Below, piece after piece: positions 9,062 through 18,692 of a stretch of DNA of 64,000 nucleotides; position 1 is the stretch's first letter; every line of letters begins with the position of its first letter. The position numbers were made by a program, and so were the translations under genes. The DNA is from Streptomyces sp. AJS327 (GTDB taxonomy: Bacteria; Actinomycetota; Actinomycetes; Streptomycetales; Streptomycetaceae): assembly GCF_013450295.1 (NCBI RefSeq), contig NZ_SKBR01000002.1:558001-622000 (forward strand), written 5' to 3'. The notes beneath the pieces were generated by a model. It saw only the letters and a list, made by a program, of their open reading frames with translations. It made no database searches and was not told the origin of the DNA.

Positions 9062-10063
9062 ATGAGGCTGCTGATACTGGGTGGTACCGAGTTCGTCGGT
9101 CGTGCGGTCGCCGAGGAGGCGCGGCGGCGCGCCTGGCACGTCACGGTGTTCCACCGGGGCCACACCACCCCTCCCGAGGGGGTGACCGCGCTGCGTGGCG
9201 ACCGCGTCGGCGAGGGCGGTCTCGCCGCCCTCGCCGAGGGCACCTGGGACGTCGTCCTCGACACCTGGAGCGGCGATCCGGAGGCGGTGCGCGCGGCGGC
9301 CCGGCTGCTCGCCGACCGCGCCGGGCACTACGTCTACGTCTCCAGCCGGTCCGTGTACACCTTCCCGGCGGCGCCCGGCGCCGACGAGAACTGGCCGCTG
9401 GTCGACGCCGCGCCGGAGGCGGTCCCCGGAGACGCGGCGGGGGAGTACGCGCGGGCCAAGCGTGCCGGGGAGGCCGCCGCCCGCGAGGTGTTCGGGGAGC
9501 GGGCGCTGCTCGCGCGCGCCGGGCTGATCCTCGGCCCGCACGAGAACGTGGGCCGGCTGCCGTGGTGGCTGCGGCGGATGGCGCGCGGCGGTCCGGTGCT
9601 CGCGCCGGGACCGCGCGAGCACCCCCTCCAGTACGTGGACGTGCGGGATCTCGCGATCTGGATGCTGGACTCGGCGGCCCGGGGACTCGGCGGCGCCTTC
9701 AACCTGGCCAGCCCCCGCGCCTTCACCACCACCGGAGAGCTGCTGGAGACCTGCGTCGAGGTCACCGGGGGGCACGCCGAGCCGCGCTGGGCCGAGCCCG
9801 GGCGGATCCTCGACGCCGGGATCGAGCCCTGGACGGAGCTGCCGATCTGGCTGCCCCCGGGCGAGGCGCACGGCGCGATGCTGGACGCCGACGTCTCGCG
9901 CGCCCTCGCCAGCGGGCTGCGCTGCCGTCCGGTGGGGGAGACGGTCCGTGACACCTGGGAGTGGCTGCGCGGGCTGGACGGCGCCCGGCTGGACGCGCAT
10001 CCGCGCGCGGTGCGCGGCCTCGCGCCCGAGCGGGAGGCCGAACTCCTGCGCTCCCTCCCGTAG
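9062..10063 (+). CDS. NAD-dependent epimerase/dehydratase-family protein
   Basis: Extended short-chain dehydrogenase-like protein of 333 residues. It starts MRLLILGGTEFVGRAV, a Rossmann nucleotide-binding motif (GGTEFVG, residues 7-13). The middle contains YVYVSSRSVY and the later EYARAKRAGE, resembling the Ser/Tyr-x3-Lys catalytic layout. The class often carries the label reductase in Streptomyces genomes, with unknown substrate. The start ATG has only a weak ribosome site. It stands alone between a sugar transporter and a two-component system, convergent with the latter. Confidence 0.85.
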   Translation: MRLLILGGTEFVGRAVAEEARRRAWHVTVFHRGHTTPPEGVTALRGDRVGEGGLAALAEGTWDVVLDTWSGDPEAVRAAARLLADRAGHYVYVSSRSVYTFPAAPGADENWPLVDAAPEAVPGDAAGEYARAKRAGEAAAREVFGERALLARAGLILGPHENVGRLPWWLRRMARGGPVLAPGPREHPLQYVDVRDLAIWMLDSAARGLGGAFNLASPRAFTTTGELLETCVEVTGGHAEPRWAEPGRILDAGIEPWTELPIWLPPGEAHGAMLDADVSRALASGLRCRPVGETVRDTWEWLRGLDGARLDAHPRAVRGLAPEREAELLRSLP

Positions 10064-10066
10064 TTC

Positions 10067-10097
10067 GTCAACCTCCCCGCGAGGGGCGGCGGTTGAC
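10067..10097. terminator. Hairpin between convergent genes
   Basis: Outer arms GTCAACC/GGTTGAC and inner CCCC/GGGG around loop GCGA, separated by a small internal loop. It begins four bases after the epimerase-like stop and precedes the convergent response-regulator stop. Confidence 0.6.
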
Positions 10098-10141
10098 TCG
10101 CCGCCCGTTCGCCCACCGCCCGTGGGGAGCGGCCGGGCGGG

Positions 10142-10855
10142 TCAGCCGCGCCAGCGGTAGGCGAACTCGGGCCGCCCCACATGCCCGTACTGCGGCTGCC
10201 GCTCGGCGTGGGCGGTGCCCACCAGGTGCTCCAGGTAGCGGCGGGCGGTGATCCGGTTGACCCCGACCGTCCCGGCCGCCGCGCTCGCCGTGACCCCCGC
10301 GCCGCCGGCCTCGCGCAGCACCGCGGTGACCCGCTCCAGCGTGGGCGCGCTCAGCCCCTTCGGCAGCGTGTCCGGCTGCGGCGAGCGCAGCACCGACAGG
10401 GCGCGGTCCACCTCGGCCTGGCTCGCCTCGCCGCCCGCGCCCGCGGTGCTGGTGCGGAACTCGGCGTAGCGCAGCAGCCGGTCGCGGAGGGTGGGGAAGG
10501 TGAACGGCTTCAGCACGTGCTGCACGACGCCGAGCGCGACCCCCTCGCGGACGATGGTCAGCGCGCGCGCCGAGGTCACCGCGAAGACGTCAGTGGTGCG
10601 GCCCGCCGCGCGCAGCGAGCGGAGCAGCGTGAGCCCGTGCCCGTCCGGCAGGTAGAGGTCCAGCAGGATGAGGTCGACGTGGGTGCGCTCCAGCTCCCGT
10701 ACCGCGTCGGCGCGGGAGCGCGCGACGGCCGCCACGGCGAAGCCTGGCACCCGCCCGACGTACTGGGCGTGCGCGTCGGCGGCGACCGGATCGTCCTCCA
10801 CCACCAGGACGCGCAGCGGCTCCTCGCCGCCCGGGCTCGCGGCGCCGCCGCTCAC
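10142..10855 (-). CDS. CitB/DcuR-type response regulator
   Basis: Response regulator of 237 residues. The receiver domain (about residues 13-130) shows acidic pair VVEDD, phosphoacceptor in LILLDLYLPDGHG, the conserved switch residue in AVTSA, and Lys in VLKPFTF. The C-terminal part (about 165-237) contains a helix-turn-helix of the type found in CitB/DctR regulators (AAAGTVGVNRITARRYLEHL). Its start overlaps the kinase stop by four bases, so the pair is one operon. The divergent dctA gene and repeat elements between them suggest it activates C4-dicarboxylate uptake. Confidence 0.92.
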   Translation of the reverse strand: MSGGAASPGGEEPLRVLVVEDDPVAADAHAQYVGRVPGFAVAAVARSRADAVRELERTHVDLILLDLYLPDGHGLTLLRSLRAAGRTTDVFAVTSARALTIVREGVALGVVQHVLKPFTFPTLRDRLLRYAEFRTSTAGAGGEASQAEVDRALSVLRSPQPDTLPKGLSAPTLERVTAVLREAGGAGVTASAAAGTVGVNRITARRYLEHLVGTAHAERQPQYGHVGRPEFAYRWRG

Positions 10856-12777
10856 CGGGCCGCCCCCGGCGCCGTCGGGGCCACCGCGCCGCCGGGACGC
10901 GGATCCGGCCGGGGGCCGGTGCGCAGCGGCAGCCGCACGGTGAACTGGGCCCCGCCGTCCGGTGCCTCGGCGACGGTGATGTCGCCGCCGTGGCGGCGTA
11001 CCGCCTGCCGGACGAGGGCCAGTCCGAGGCCCCGGCCCGTGCCCCCGCCCGCGTGGTGGCCCCCGCCGGTGAGGCGGGTCCCGGGGGAGGGGGAGGCCCC
11101 GGCCGTCCGGGGTGGCCGTTCCGGCTTGGTGGACCAGCCGCGTTCGAAGACCGACTCGGTGGCCTCCGGGGGGATGCCGGGGCCGGTGTCCGCCACCCGG
11201 ATCAGCAGCGTGCCGCCCGTCCCGTCCGGTGCGCCTTCCGCGCTGTCCGGGGACTCCGGGCCCGGCGGTGCCGTCTCGCGGTGGAGGGTGACCGTGACCC
11301 GCGGGGTCCGGGCGGGCCGCGCTGGCGTCTGCCCTGGGATTGGCGCCGCCGCCGAACTCGCGGGCGCCGTACGGGAGTCCGGGGGCGCGGGGTGGTGGGC
11401 CGGGGAGCCGGAGGCCGCGTCCACCGCGTTGTCGATCAGGTTGCCGAGCACGGTGACCAGGTCGCGGGAGGGCGGCCCGGCCGGGAGGGGGCCGTCGCCG
11501 AGCTGGCTGTCCTCGGAGAGCGCCAGCTCCACGCCGCGCTCGTGGGCCTGCGCCGCCTTGCCCAGCAGCAGCGCGGCGAGTACCGGTTCGGCGACGGCCG
11601 TGACCACCCGGTCGGTGAGGGCCTGGGCCAGCTCCAGTTCCTCCGTCGCGAAGTCCACCGCCTCGTCGGTACGGCCCAGTTCGATCAGCGAGACCACGGT
11701 GTGCAGCCGGTTCGCCGCCTCGTGCGCCTGGGAGCGCAGCGCCTCGGAGAAGCCGCGCAGCGAGTCCAGCTCCCCGGCGAGGGACTGGAGTTCGGTGTGG
11801 TCCCGCAGGGTGACCACGGTGCCGCGCTGTTCGCCGCCGGAGACCGGCGAGGTGTTGATCACCAGTACCCGGTCCGCCGTGAGGTGCACCTCGTCCACCC
11901 GGGGTCCGGAGGAGAGCAGCGCCGCCGTCACCGAGGGCGGCAGCTCCAGCTCCTCGACGGCCCGCCCCACCACCTCGGGCGCGGAGGGGTCCGCTGGCCG
12001 CCCGGGACCGGTCAGGCCGAGCAGTTCGCGGGCTCCGTCGTTGATCAGCGCGACGCGGCGTGCGCCGTCCAGCATCAGCAGTCCCTCCCGGACGGCGTGC
12101 AGGGTCGCCTGATGGTAGTCGTGCAGGCGGCTCAATTCGGCCGCGTTCATGTCATGTGTATGCCGTCGCAACCGGGCGTTGACCATATAGACGCCCAGGC
12201 CGCCGAGTCCGAGCGCGGCGACCGCCACCCCGGCCAACAGCAGGACCTGGGTGCGCAGTTCCTCGGTGATGGTGTCCACCGCGATGCCCGCGCTGACCAG
12301 CCCCACCACCCGGCCACCGTCCCGCACCGGGACGACCGCGCGCACCGACGGCCCCAGGGTGCCGGTGAAGGTCTCGGTGAAGGCCCGTCCCTCCAGGGCC
12401 GGGGAGGTCCGGCCCAGGAACCGGCCGCCGATCCGCTCCGGGTCCGGGTGGGTCCAGCGCCGCCCGCGCGGGTCCATGATCGTGATGAAGGTGACGCCGG
12501 TGTCCCGGCGCACCCGCTCCGCGTACGGCTGGAGCTTGGCCGTGGGCCGGGGCGAGCGGATCGCCGCCCGCACCGAGGGGGAGTCCGCGACCGAGGCGGC
12601 CGTCGCCCGGGCCAGGTGCGCCGCCGACTTCTCCGCCTGCATCCGGTCCGTCACGTACACGAAGACCGCGCACCCCGCGACGACCAGCGCGACGACGACC
12701 ACCTGCATCGCGAACAGCTGCGCCGCCAGGCTGCGCGGCCGTCGCGCGGAGGGGGATCGGGTGCGGGGGGTGCGCAT
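10852..12777 (-). CDS. Sensor histidine kinase, CitA/DcuS type
   Basis: Membrane sensor kinase of 641 residues. A transmembrane helix at about 17-44 is followed by an extracytoplasmic sensory domain of about 130 residues of the CitA/DcuS kind (RDTGVTFITIMDPRGRRWTHP, IGGRF). A second helix (LLLAGVAVAALGLGGLGVYMV), a PAS domain (VREGLLMLDGARRVALINDGA), a phosphoacceptor-like segment (EAANRLHTVVSLIELG) and an ATPase domain (NLIDNAVDAA, DTGPGIP, GRGLGLALV) follow. The ATPase domain contains a long low-complexity Pro/Ala insert at roughly 500-540. The ATG at 12777 was chosen because upstream codons lack a signal anchor. The likely ligand is a C4-dicarboxylate or citrate. Confidence 0.93.
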   Translation of the reverse strand: MRTPRTRSPSARRPRSLAAQLFAMQVVVVALVVAGCAVFVYVTDRMQAEKSAAHLARATAASVADSPSVRAAIRSPRPTAKLQPYAERVRRDTGVTFITIMDPRGRRWTHPDPERIGGRFLGRTSPALEGRAFTETFTGTLGPSVRAVVPVRDGGRVVGLVSAGIAVDTITEELRTQVLLLAGVAVAALGLGGLGVYMVNARLRRHTHDMNAAELSRLHDYHQATLHAVREGLLMLDGARRVALINDGARELLGLTGPGRPADPSAPEVVGRAVEELELPPSVTAALLSSGPRVDEVHLTADRVLVINTSPVSGGEQRGTVVTLRDHTELQSLAGELDSLRGFSEALRSQAHEAANRLHTVVSLIELGRTDEAVDFATEELELAQALTDRVVTAVAEPVLAALLLGKAAQAHERGVELALSEDSQLGDGPLPAGPPSRDLVTVLGNLIDNAVDAASGSPAHHPAPPDSRTAPASSAAAPIPGQTPARPARTPRVTVTLHRETAPPGPESPDSAEGAPDGTGGTLLIRVADTGPGIPPEATESVFERGWSTKPERPPRTAGASPSPGTRLTGGGHHAGGGTGRGLGLALVRQAVRRHGGDITVAEAPDGGAQFTVRLPLRTGPRPDPRPGGAVAPTAPGAAR

Positions 12778-12805
12778 GCGGTCAGTCTGCCTCGCGGAGT
12801 TTCCG

Positions 12806-12939
12806 TGCACGTAATGCACGTAACAGTGACGTGAACCACCCTCCAGTGCATAGTCACCGGGACTCGATCGCATAGCGGCCCGTGATCGGCGCACGTCAGG
12901 ACGAGTCACACCCCCCAATGACGCAGACCTCAGTGACGT
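12806..12939. promoter_or_regulatory. Direct-repeat elements between the two-component system and dctA
   Basis: TGCACGTAA occurs twice head-to-tail without a gap (12806-12814 and 12815-12823), followed at once by CAGTGACGT (12824-12832). CAGTGACGT recurs exactly at 12931-12939, 17 bases before the dctA start. These are plausible binding sites for the adjacent response regulator, controlling dctA and its own operon. Confidence 0.55.
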
Positions 12940-12955
12940 AGGACGAGGAGCCGCC

Positions 12956-14389
12956 GTGTCCCAGCCGACACCGCAGACGCAGCCGCCACCGGCGAAGCGG
13001 GACCGCACCCATTACCTCTACATCATGGTGATCATCGCCGTGGTCCTCGGTGCGGGACTCGGCTTCGCCGCGCCCGGTGTGGCCAAGGAGCTGAAGCCGA
13101 TCGGGGAGGGATTCATCGCCCTGATCAAGATGATGATCTCGCCCGTGATCTTCTGCACCATCGTGCTGGGCGTCGGCTCGGTGCGGAAGGCGGCCAAGGT
13201 CGGCAAGGTCGGCGGGCTCGCGCTCAGTTACTTCATGGTGATGTCCACGGTCGCGCTCGCCATCGGGCTGGTCATCGGCAACCTGCTGCACCCCGGCAGC
13301 GGCCTCGACCTTACCCAGGAGGCCCGCGAGGCGGGCGCCAGCCAGGCCAAGGACGGCGGCGAGAGCACCGTCGACTTCCTGCTCGGCATCATCCCCACCA
13401 GCATGGTCTCCGCCTTCACCTCGGGTGAGGTGCTCCAGACGCTGCTCGTCGCGCTGCTGGTGGGCTTCGCGCTCCAGGCCATGGGCCGCACCGGCGAGCC
13501 GATCCTGCGCGGGATCGGCCACCTCCAGCGCCTGGTGTTCCGGGTGCTCGCCATGGTGATGTGGGTCGCGCCGGTGGGCGCCTTCGGCGCGATCGCCGCG
13601 GTGGTCGGGGAGACCGGGGGCGACGCGCTCCAGGCCCTCGCCGTCATCATGATCGGCTTCTACATCACCTGCGTGCTGTTCATCGTGGTGGTGCTGGGGC
13701 TGCTGCTCTGGTTCGTCTCCGGCGTCAACATCTTCTCGCTGATGAAGTACCTGGGCCGGGAGTTCCTGCTGATCGTCTCCACCTCCTCCTCCGAGTCGGC
13801 GCTGCCCCGGCTCATCGGGAAGATGGAACACCTGGGCGTCAGCCGGCCGGTGGTGGGCATCACGGTGCCGACCGGCTACTCCTTCAACCTGGACGGCACC
13901 GCGATCTACCTGACGATGGCCTCGCTCTTCGTCGCCGAGGCCATGGGCGACCCGCTCTCGCTGGGCCAGCAGCTGTCCCTGCTGCTCTTCATGATCATCG
14001 CGGCCAAGGGGGCGGCGGGTGTCTCCGGCGCCGGACTGGCCACCCTGGCCGGTGGCCTCCAGTCACACCGGCCGGAACTGGTCGACGGGGTCGGGCTGAT
14101 CGTCGGCATCGACCGCTTCATGAGCGAGGCCCGGGCGCTGACCAACTTCGCGGGCAACGCGGTCGCCACGGTGCTGGTGGGCACCTGGACCAAGGAGATC
14201 GACCGGGAGCGGATGAACGAGGTGCTCGCCGGGCGGCTCCCGTTCGACGAGCAGACGCTCACCGCCGACGACGACTACGGGAAGAGCGGCACCGCCGAGG
14301 ACGGCGAGGACGCTGGCGTGCCCGCCGCGCGGGACGCCGGGGACGCCTCCGGCGACGCCCCGTCGCTCAGCAAGTCCCCGCGCTCCTGA
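12956..14389 (+). CDS. dctA: C4-dicarboxylate:cation symporter DctA
   Basis: Imports succinate, fumarate or malate with cations; a DAACS-family membrane protein of 477 residues. Family signatures are clear: IALIKMMISPVIFCTIVLG, the serine-rich STSSSESALPR reentrant-loop motif, TGYSFNLDGTAIYL, and the C-terminal VGIDRFMSEARALTNFAGN with the substrate-binding Asp/Arg. The last ~50 residues form an acidic, disordered tail. The GTG start has GGACGAGGAG upstream. It is divergent from the CitA-type two-component genes, which probably regulate it. Confidence 0.95.
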   Translation: MSQPTPQTQPPPAKRDRTHYLYIMVIIAVVLGAGLGFAAPGVAKELKPIGEGFIALIKMMISPVIFCTIVLGVGSVRKAAKVGKVGGLALSYFMVMSTVALAIGLVIGNLLHPGSGLDLTQEAREAGASQAKDGGESTVDFLLGIIPTSMVSAFTSGEVLQTLLVALLVGFALQAMGRTGEPILRGIGHLQRLVFRVLAMVMWVAPVGAFGAIAAVVGETGGDALQALAVIMIGFYITCVLFIVVVLGLLLWFVSGVNIFSLMKYLGREFLLIVSTSSSESALPRLIGKMEHLGVSRPVVGITVPTGYSFNLDGTAIYLTMASLFVAEAMGDPLSLGQQLSLLLFMIIAAKGAAGVSGAGLATLAGGLQSHRPELVDGVGLIVGIDRFMSEARALTNFAGNAVATVLVGTWTKEIDRERMNEVLAGRLPFDEQTLTADDDYGKSGTAEDGEDAGVPAARDAGDASGDAPSLSKSPRS

Positions 14390-14422
14390 CCCACCGCGTC
14401 CCCACTGGACGCGCGTTCCCCG

Positions 14423-14456
14423 CCGGGCGGGGGCGGACTCCACCGCCCCCGCCCGG
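14423..14456. terminator. Bidirectional terminator dctA / treS
   Basis: Perfect 14-bp GC stem (14423-14436 with 14443-14456) with loop ACTCCA between two convergent genes. Confidence 0.8.
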
Positions 14457-14542
14457 CTCGTTCCGTCCGGCTCGCCCCGTCCGGAACGGGACGGTGGACG
14501 GCGGCGGGAAATCCGGTGCCCGGGACGCCCGGTGGCCGTGCG

Positions 14543-16255
14543 TCAGGCGACGTGGCGGAGCCGGAACCAGAAGAAGCCGCGTCCGCCGAGGGTCAGCAGG
14601 TACGGCCGCTCGCCGATCTCCGGGAAGCGGACACCGCCGATCAGCTCCACCGGCACCCGGCCCGCGTACCGGCCCAGTTCCAGTTCGGTGGGCTGGGGGA
14701 AGCGGGAGAAGTTGTGGACGCACAGCACCACGTCGTCCCCGCCGTCCGGCAGCGCCGCCGCGCGCAGGAAGGCGAACACCGCCTGGTTGGTGGAGGGCAG
14801 TTCGGTGTAACTGCCCAGCCCGAAGGCCGGGTTCTGCTTCCGGATCTCGATCAGGCGGCGGGTCCAGTGCAGCAGGGAGGACGGTGAACTCATCGCCGCC
14901 TCGACGTTGGTGACCTGGTAGCCGTAGACCGGGTCCATGATGGCGGGCAGGAACAGCCGCCCCGGATCGCAGGAGGAGAAGCCCGCGTTGCGGTCCGGGG
15001 TCCACTGCATCGGGGTGCGCACGGCGTCGCGGTCCCCGAGCCAGATGTTGTCGCCCATCCCGATCTCGTCGCCGTAGTACAGGATCGGGGAGCCGGGCAG
15101 GGAGAACAGCAGCGCGGTGAACAGCTCGATCTGGTCGCGGTCGTTGTCGAGCAGGGAGGCGAGGCGACGCCGGATGCCGATGTTGGCGCGCATCCGCGGG
15201 TCCTTGGCGTACTCCGCGTACATGTAGTCCCGTTCCTCGTCGGTGACCATCTCCAGCGTCAGCTCGTCGTGGTTGCGCAGGAAGACGCCCCACTGGCAGC
15301 CGGACGGGATGTGCGGGGTCTTGGCGAGGACCTCCGCGACGGGGTGGCGGGACTCCCGGCGCACCGCCATGAAGATCCGCGGCATGACGGGGAAGTGGAA
15401 GGCCATGTGGCACTCGTCGCCGCCGTTCTCCGGCGAGCCGAAGTAGTCGACGACGTCCTCCGGCCACTGGTTGGCCTCGGCGAGCAGCACGGTGTCGGGA
15501 TATCGCGCGTCGATCTCGGCACGCACCCGCTTCAGGAATTCGTGCGAGCGCGGCAGGTTCTCGCAGGTGGTGCCGGACTCGGCGTAGAGGTAGGGCACGG
15601 CGTCCAGCCGGAAGCCGTCGATACCGAGGTCCAGCCAGAACCGGAGCGCGGCGAGGATCTCCTCCCGCACGGCCGGGTTCTCGTAGTTGAGGTCCGGCTG
15701 GTGCGCGAAGAAGCGGTGCCAGTAGTACTGCCGCCGCACCGGGTCGTAGGTCCAGTTGGAGGACTCGGTGTCGACGAAGATGATCCGGGCCTCGGGGTAG
15801 CCGCCGTCGTCGTCGGCCCAGACGTAGTAGTCGCCGTAGGGGCCGTCCGGATCCCGGCGGGACTCCTGGAACCACGGGTGCTGGTCGCTGGTGTGGTTCA
15901 TGACGAAGTCGATGATGACGCGCATGCCCCGCTGGTGCGCGGCGTCCACGAAGTCCACGAAGTCCGCGAGGTCGCCGAAGTCCGGCAGGACGGCGGTGTG
16001 GTCGGAGACGTCGTACCCGCCGTCCCGCAGCGGTGAGCTGAAGAACGGCGGCAGCCAGAGACAGTCGACGCCGAGCCACTGGAGGTAGTCGAGCCGGGAG
16101 GTGAGCCCCCGCAGGTCCCCGACGCCGTCTCCGTTGCTGTCCTGGAAGGAGCGCACCAGCACCTCGTAGAAGACGGCGCGCTTGAACCACTCCGGATCCC
16201 GCTCGCCCCGCGGGGTGTCCTCGAAGGTGTCGGGAACGGGGTCGTTGACGGTCAT
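14543..16255 (-). CDS. treS: Trehalose synthase (maltose alpha-glucosyltransferase)
   Basis: Interconverts maltose and trehalose by intramolecular transglucosylation; a GH13 enzyme of 570 residues. The (beta/alpha)8 barrel motifs are intact: [13 protein letters not shown], nucleophile Asp in [14 protein letters not shown], acid/base Glu in [13 protein letters not shown], and the third acid in [12 protein letters not shown]. The start ATG at 16255 begins [19 protein letters not shown]. The reading frame continues upstream without a stop into a remnant of glgE. The usual Streptomyces companions, glgE and the pep2 maltokinase and glgB genes, are missing: downstream is dctA. It therefore stands alone and may function only in maltose-trehalose exchange here. 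Confidence 0.93.
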   Translation of the reverse strand: MTVNDPVPDTFEDTPRGERDPEWFKRAVFYEVLVRSFQDSNGDGVGDLRGLTSRLDYLQWLGVDCLWLPPFFSSPLRDGGYDVSDHTAVLPDFGDLADFVDFVDAAHQRGMRVIIDFVMNHTSDQHPWFQESRRDPDGPYGDYYVWADDDGGYPEARIIFVDTESSNWTYDPVRRQYYWHRFFAHQPDLNYENPAVREEILAALRFWLDLGIDGFRLDAVPYLYAESGTTCENLPRSHEFLKRVRAEIDARYPDTVLLAEANQWPEDVVDYFGSPENGGDECHMAFHFPVMPRIFMAVRRESRHPVAEVLAKTPHIPSGCQWGVFLRNHDELTLEMVTDEERDYMYAEYAKDPRMRANIGIRRRLASLLDNDRDQIELFTALLFSLPGSPILYYGDEIGMGDNIWLGDRDAVRTPMQWTPDRNAGFSSCDPGRLFLPAIMDPVYGYQVTNVEAAMSSPSSLLHWTRRLIEIRKQNPAFGLGSYTELPSTNQAVFAFLRAAALPDGGDDVVLCVHNFSRFPQPTELELGRYAGRVPVELIGGVRFPEIGERPYLLTLGGRGFFWFRLRHVA

Positions 16256-16510
16256 GGCGGCTGGCCCTCCGGTCTGCTCGGTGAGGTCGCAGGTGAGGAC
16301 GTGTGCCGGTGCCGGGGGGTCACCACCCGGATCGAGGCGCACGAGGTCGACCCGGCCCCAGTGGTAGGTGGCGCCGGTGAGTTCGTCACGCACCGGCGGG
16401 GAGGTGGCCTCGGCCGGTGGTTCGCCCGCGGGCGCGGTCCGAGAAGTGCCGTCCTGCCCAACGAGTCCGTGGCCTCCTGGGTGTGGCGCGCCTCGGGATG
16501 ACCACCACCG
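16256..16510 (-). pseudogene. glgE: Remnant of glgE 3' end, frameshifted and joined to treS
   Basis: Just before treS, and in its frame with no stop between, the sequence encodes [20 protein letters not shown] (to LDPGG and PAHVL), which matches the extreme C-terminus of the maltosyltransferase GlgE as I know it from Streptomyces. About 65 bases further upstream, in another frame, [14 protein letters not shown] matches the preceding GlgE segment (consensus DPHHTQEATVSL), and a VVV stretch lies in yet another frame. At least one, probably two, frameshifts are therefore present and the rest of the gene is absent. GlgE normally extends alpha-glucan from maltose 1-phosphate. The conserved order glgE-treS supports deletion with a scar. 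Confidence 0.75.
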
Positions 16511-16659
16511 GCGCGGGGCCCTCGGGGGACGCGCGGAGCGGGGCGGGCGCCCGCGCGCTCGGCCGCCGCCCCGTCGCGCGGGCGCGTCCTGCCCCACGCG
16601 CCGGGCTGGCGGGCTCCGGCGCCGGGCCACGGAAGGGCCGGGGCGCCGGGCACACGGAA

Positions 16660-16691
16660 GGGCCGGTCCGGTGTTCCCACCGGACCGGCCC
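16660..16691 (-). terminator. Terminator of the M4 protease gene
   Basis: Perfect 14-bp stem (16660-16673 with 16678-16691) with loop TTCC, 124 bases after the protease stop. The remainder of 16511-16814 is GC-rich with no recognisable gene and may include further decayed glgE-locus DNA. Confidence 0.8.
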
Positions 16692-16814
16692 CCACTCCCC
16701 GCCGTCCTCGGCCGCCGCCGGGCGAACCGGCGGCCCGCCGGGGGCCGTTGGGCCCCGGCTGCCGGGCGGTGGCGGCGCGCCGCCCCGGCGGTCCGGGTCA
16801 GCGCGCCGCGTCGG

Positions 16815-18416
16815 TCACTTGACGGAGACCGCCGTCCAGGCCGCCTCGACCGCCTTCACCTCGGCGCTGTCCGCGCCGTACAGGTCGGTCGCCGAGGCCA
16901 CCGTGGCCTCGCGCGCCGCCGCGTAGTCGGTGGTGGAGGTCATCTGCTCGGTGAGGGCCTTGAACCAGATCTGCTCGGCCTTGTCGATGCCGATGCCCTC
17001 CAGCGTGGAGCCGTCCGCGGTCGGCGAGTTGTACTTCACGCCGTTGATCTCCTTCTCGCCGCTGCCCTCGGACAGCAGGAAGAAGAAGTGGTTCGCGATG
17101 CCGGACGAGTAGTGCACGTCCACGTTGCCCGCGTTCTCGTCCCAGTAGTCCAGCGAGTCGCCGTCCTTGCTGGGCTCGTCCATGTACCGCAGCGGGGTGC
17201 CGTCGCCGTTGATGTCGATCTGCTCGCCGACGTGGTAGTCGGCGACGTCGACCTCGCTGTTGGCCTTGAACTCCACGGCCGCCGCGAAGATGTCGGAGGT
17301 GGCCTCGTTCAGGCCGCCCGACTCGCCCGCGTAGACCAGCCCCGCGGTGGTGGAGGTGACGCCGTGCGTCATCTCGTGCGCGGCGACGTCCAGCGAGGTG
17401 AGGGGCTTCTTGTTGCCCTCGCCGTCGCCGTAGGTCATGCAGAAGCAGCTGTCGTCCCAGAAGGCGTTGACGTAGTTGTCGCCGTAGTGGACCCGGGACA
17501 GGGCGCCCTTGCCGTCGCCCGCGATGCCCTCGCGGCCGTGCGTGTCCTTGAAGTAGTCCCAGGTCACGCCAGCGCCGTAGTGGGCGTCGACCCCGGCGGT
17601 CGCCGGGTCGCCCGGGGTGCCGTCGCCGAAGGCGTCGTCCTCGTCGGTGAAGGGCTCGCCCTCGCCGCTCTGGCCGCCGTCCAGGTTCTGCGTCCGGTTG
17701 CCGCCCCGGCCCTCGTCGTCGAGGGTGAAGGCGCCGTCCGAACCGGAGGTGCCGATCTCGACGGAGCCGCTGTACTGGCTCTCGCCCGTGCCCTCCTTGA
17801 TGGCCTGGTACTCGAAGAGCTTCTCGCCGGTCGCCGCGTCGGTGATGACGTGCATCCGGTTCGGGGTGCCGTTCTCCTGCGTCCCGCCGACGACCTTCTC
17901 CCAGGCCAGCGTCGGTTTGCCGTCGGCCGCCCAGACCACCTTGCGGGGGGCCTCGCTGCCCTTGGCGGCGGGGGTGGCGGGCTTGTGCTCGGCGACCGCC
18001 TTGGTCGTGGCGACGGTGATCTTCGCCTTCGTCGCCTTGGTGACGCCGGTCCGCTCGCCCGAGGCCGACTTGTGCACCACCAGGTCGCCGCCGAGGACCG
18101 GCAGCCCGTCGTAGGTGCGCTCGTAACGAGTGTGGGTGGCCCCGTCCTCGTTCTTGATGACGTCCTTGACGTGCAGCTTCTCCTTGGCGCCGAGCTTGAG
18201 GGCGGTGGCCTCGGCAGAGGTGGCCCGCTCGGTGTCCGCCTTCTTGATCAGCTTGGTGTGCTCGGCTCCGGAGAGCTGTGCCGGAAGCGCGCCCTGGCGG
18301 GCACCGTCCGGCTCGGACGGGGCGGCCCCCGCGGTGCCGGCGGTGATGCCCGCCGCCACCAGCGCGGCGGTCGCGGCCAGCGCGGATATCCGCTGCTTCC
18401 TGCTGAGGGTTCTCAC
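16815..18416 (-). CDS. Secreted M4 (thermolysin-type) zinc metalloprotease
   Basis: Extracellular neutral protease made as a 533-residue preproenzyme. A signal peptide of about 31 residues ([20 protein letters not shown]) precedes an FTP/PepSY-type propeptide to about residue 200, then the catalytic domain. The zinc site HEMTH and GGLNEATSD are intact, as is the transition-state His region [15 protein letters not shown] Cys pair (DSCFCMTYG) sits before the zinc site. The GTG start at 18416 has AAGGAG upstream. Secretion and peptide scavenging are inferred from family. A palindromic array lies 70-100 bases upstream, and a strong terminator follows. Confidence 0.95.
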   Translation of the reverse strand: MRTLSRKQRISALAATAALVAAGITAGTAGAAPSEPDGARQGALPAQLSGAEHTKLIKKADTERATSAEATALKLGAKEKLHVKDVIKNEDGATHTRYERTYDGLPVLGGDLVVHKSASGERTGVTKATKAKITVATTKAVAEHKPATPAAKGSEAPRKVVWAADGKPTLAWEKVVGGTQENGTPNRMHVITDAATGEKLFEYQAIKEGTGESQYSGSVEIGTSGSDGAFTLDDEGRGGNRTQNLDGGQSGEGEPFTDEDDAFGDGTPGDPATAGVDAHYGAGVTWDYFKDTHGREGIAGDGKGALSRVHYGDNYVNAFWDDSCFCMTYGDGEGNKKPLTSLDVAAHEMTHGVTSTTAGLVYAGESGGLNEATSDIFAAAVEFKANSEVDVADYHVGEQIDINGDGTPLRYMDEPSKDGDSLDYWDENAGNVDVHYSSGIANHFFFLLSEGSGEKEINGVKYNSPTADGSTLEGIGIDKAEQIWFKALTEQMTSTTDYAAAREATVASATDLYGADSAEVKAVEAAWTAVSVK

Positions 18417-18487
18417 TCAGGAACTCCTTCTGCGTGGGGACCGGACGGCGGAACCGTCCGGGCAGAACCGAAGTACGGCTTGCGCGC

Positions 18488-18516
18488 GTGCTGTTCGGCG
18501 ACAGCACAGCGTGCTG
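18488..18516. promoter_or_regulatory. Alternating GTGCTG/CAGCAC half-sites upstream of M4 protease
   Basis: GTGCTGT (18488-18494), ACAGCAC (18501-18507) and GTGCTG (18511-18516) form two overlapping inverted repeats, one of them CAGCAC-AGC-GTGCTG. They sit 72-100 bases upstream of the protease start, as an operator or a 5'-leader hairpin. Confidence 0.45.
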
Positions 18517-18692
18517 AGGCAGACTGCCACTACAGGCGAGTACATGTCACGGTCCCTGGCGCGGTTATCCACCCCGGCCCGTCGATTTCGTCTCATGACA
18601 CGATGGGGGGAGCCGGATAGCGGACGCGTATCACGCCCGGGCGGACGGGCCCCGTGCCGAGGGCCCGTCACCCCGTCGGGCATGCTACGGAC

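Noticed and set aside
14808..14810. Possible TTA codon in treS
   Set aside because: It spans AGT-TAC codons, so it is out of frame and not a bldA target.
18124..18126. Possible TTA codon in the M4 protease
   Set aside because: It spans CGT-TAC and is out of frame.
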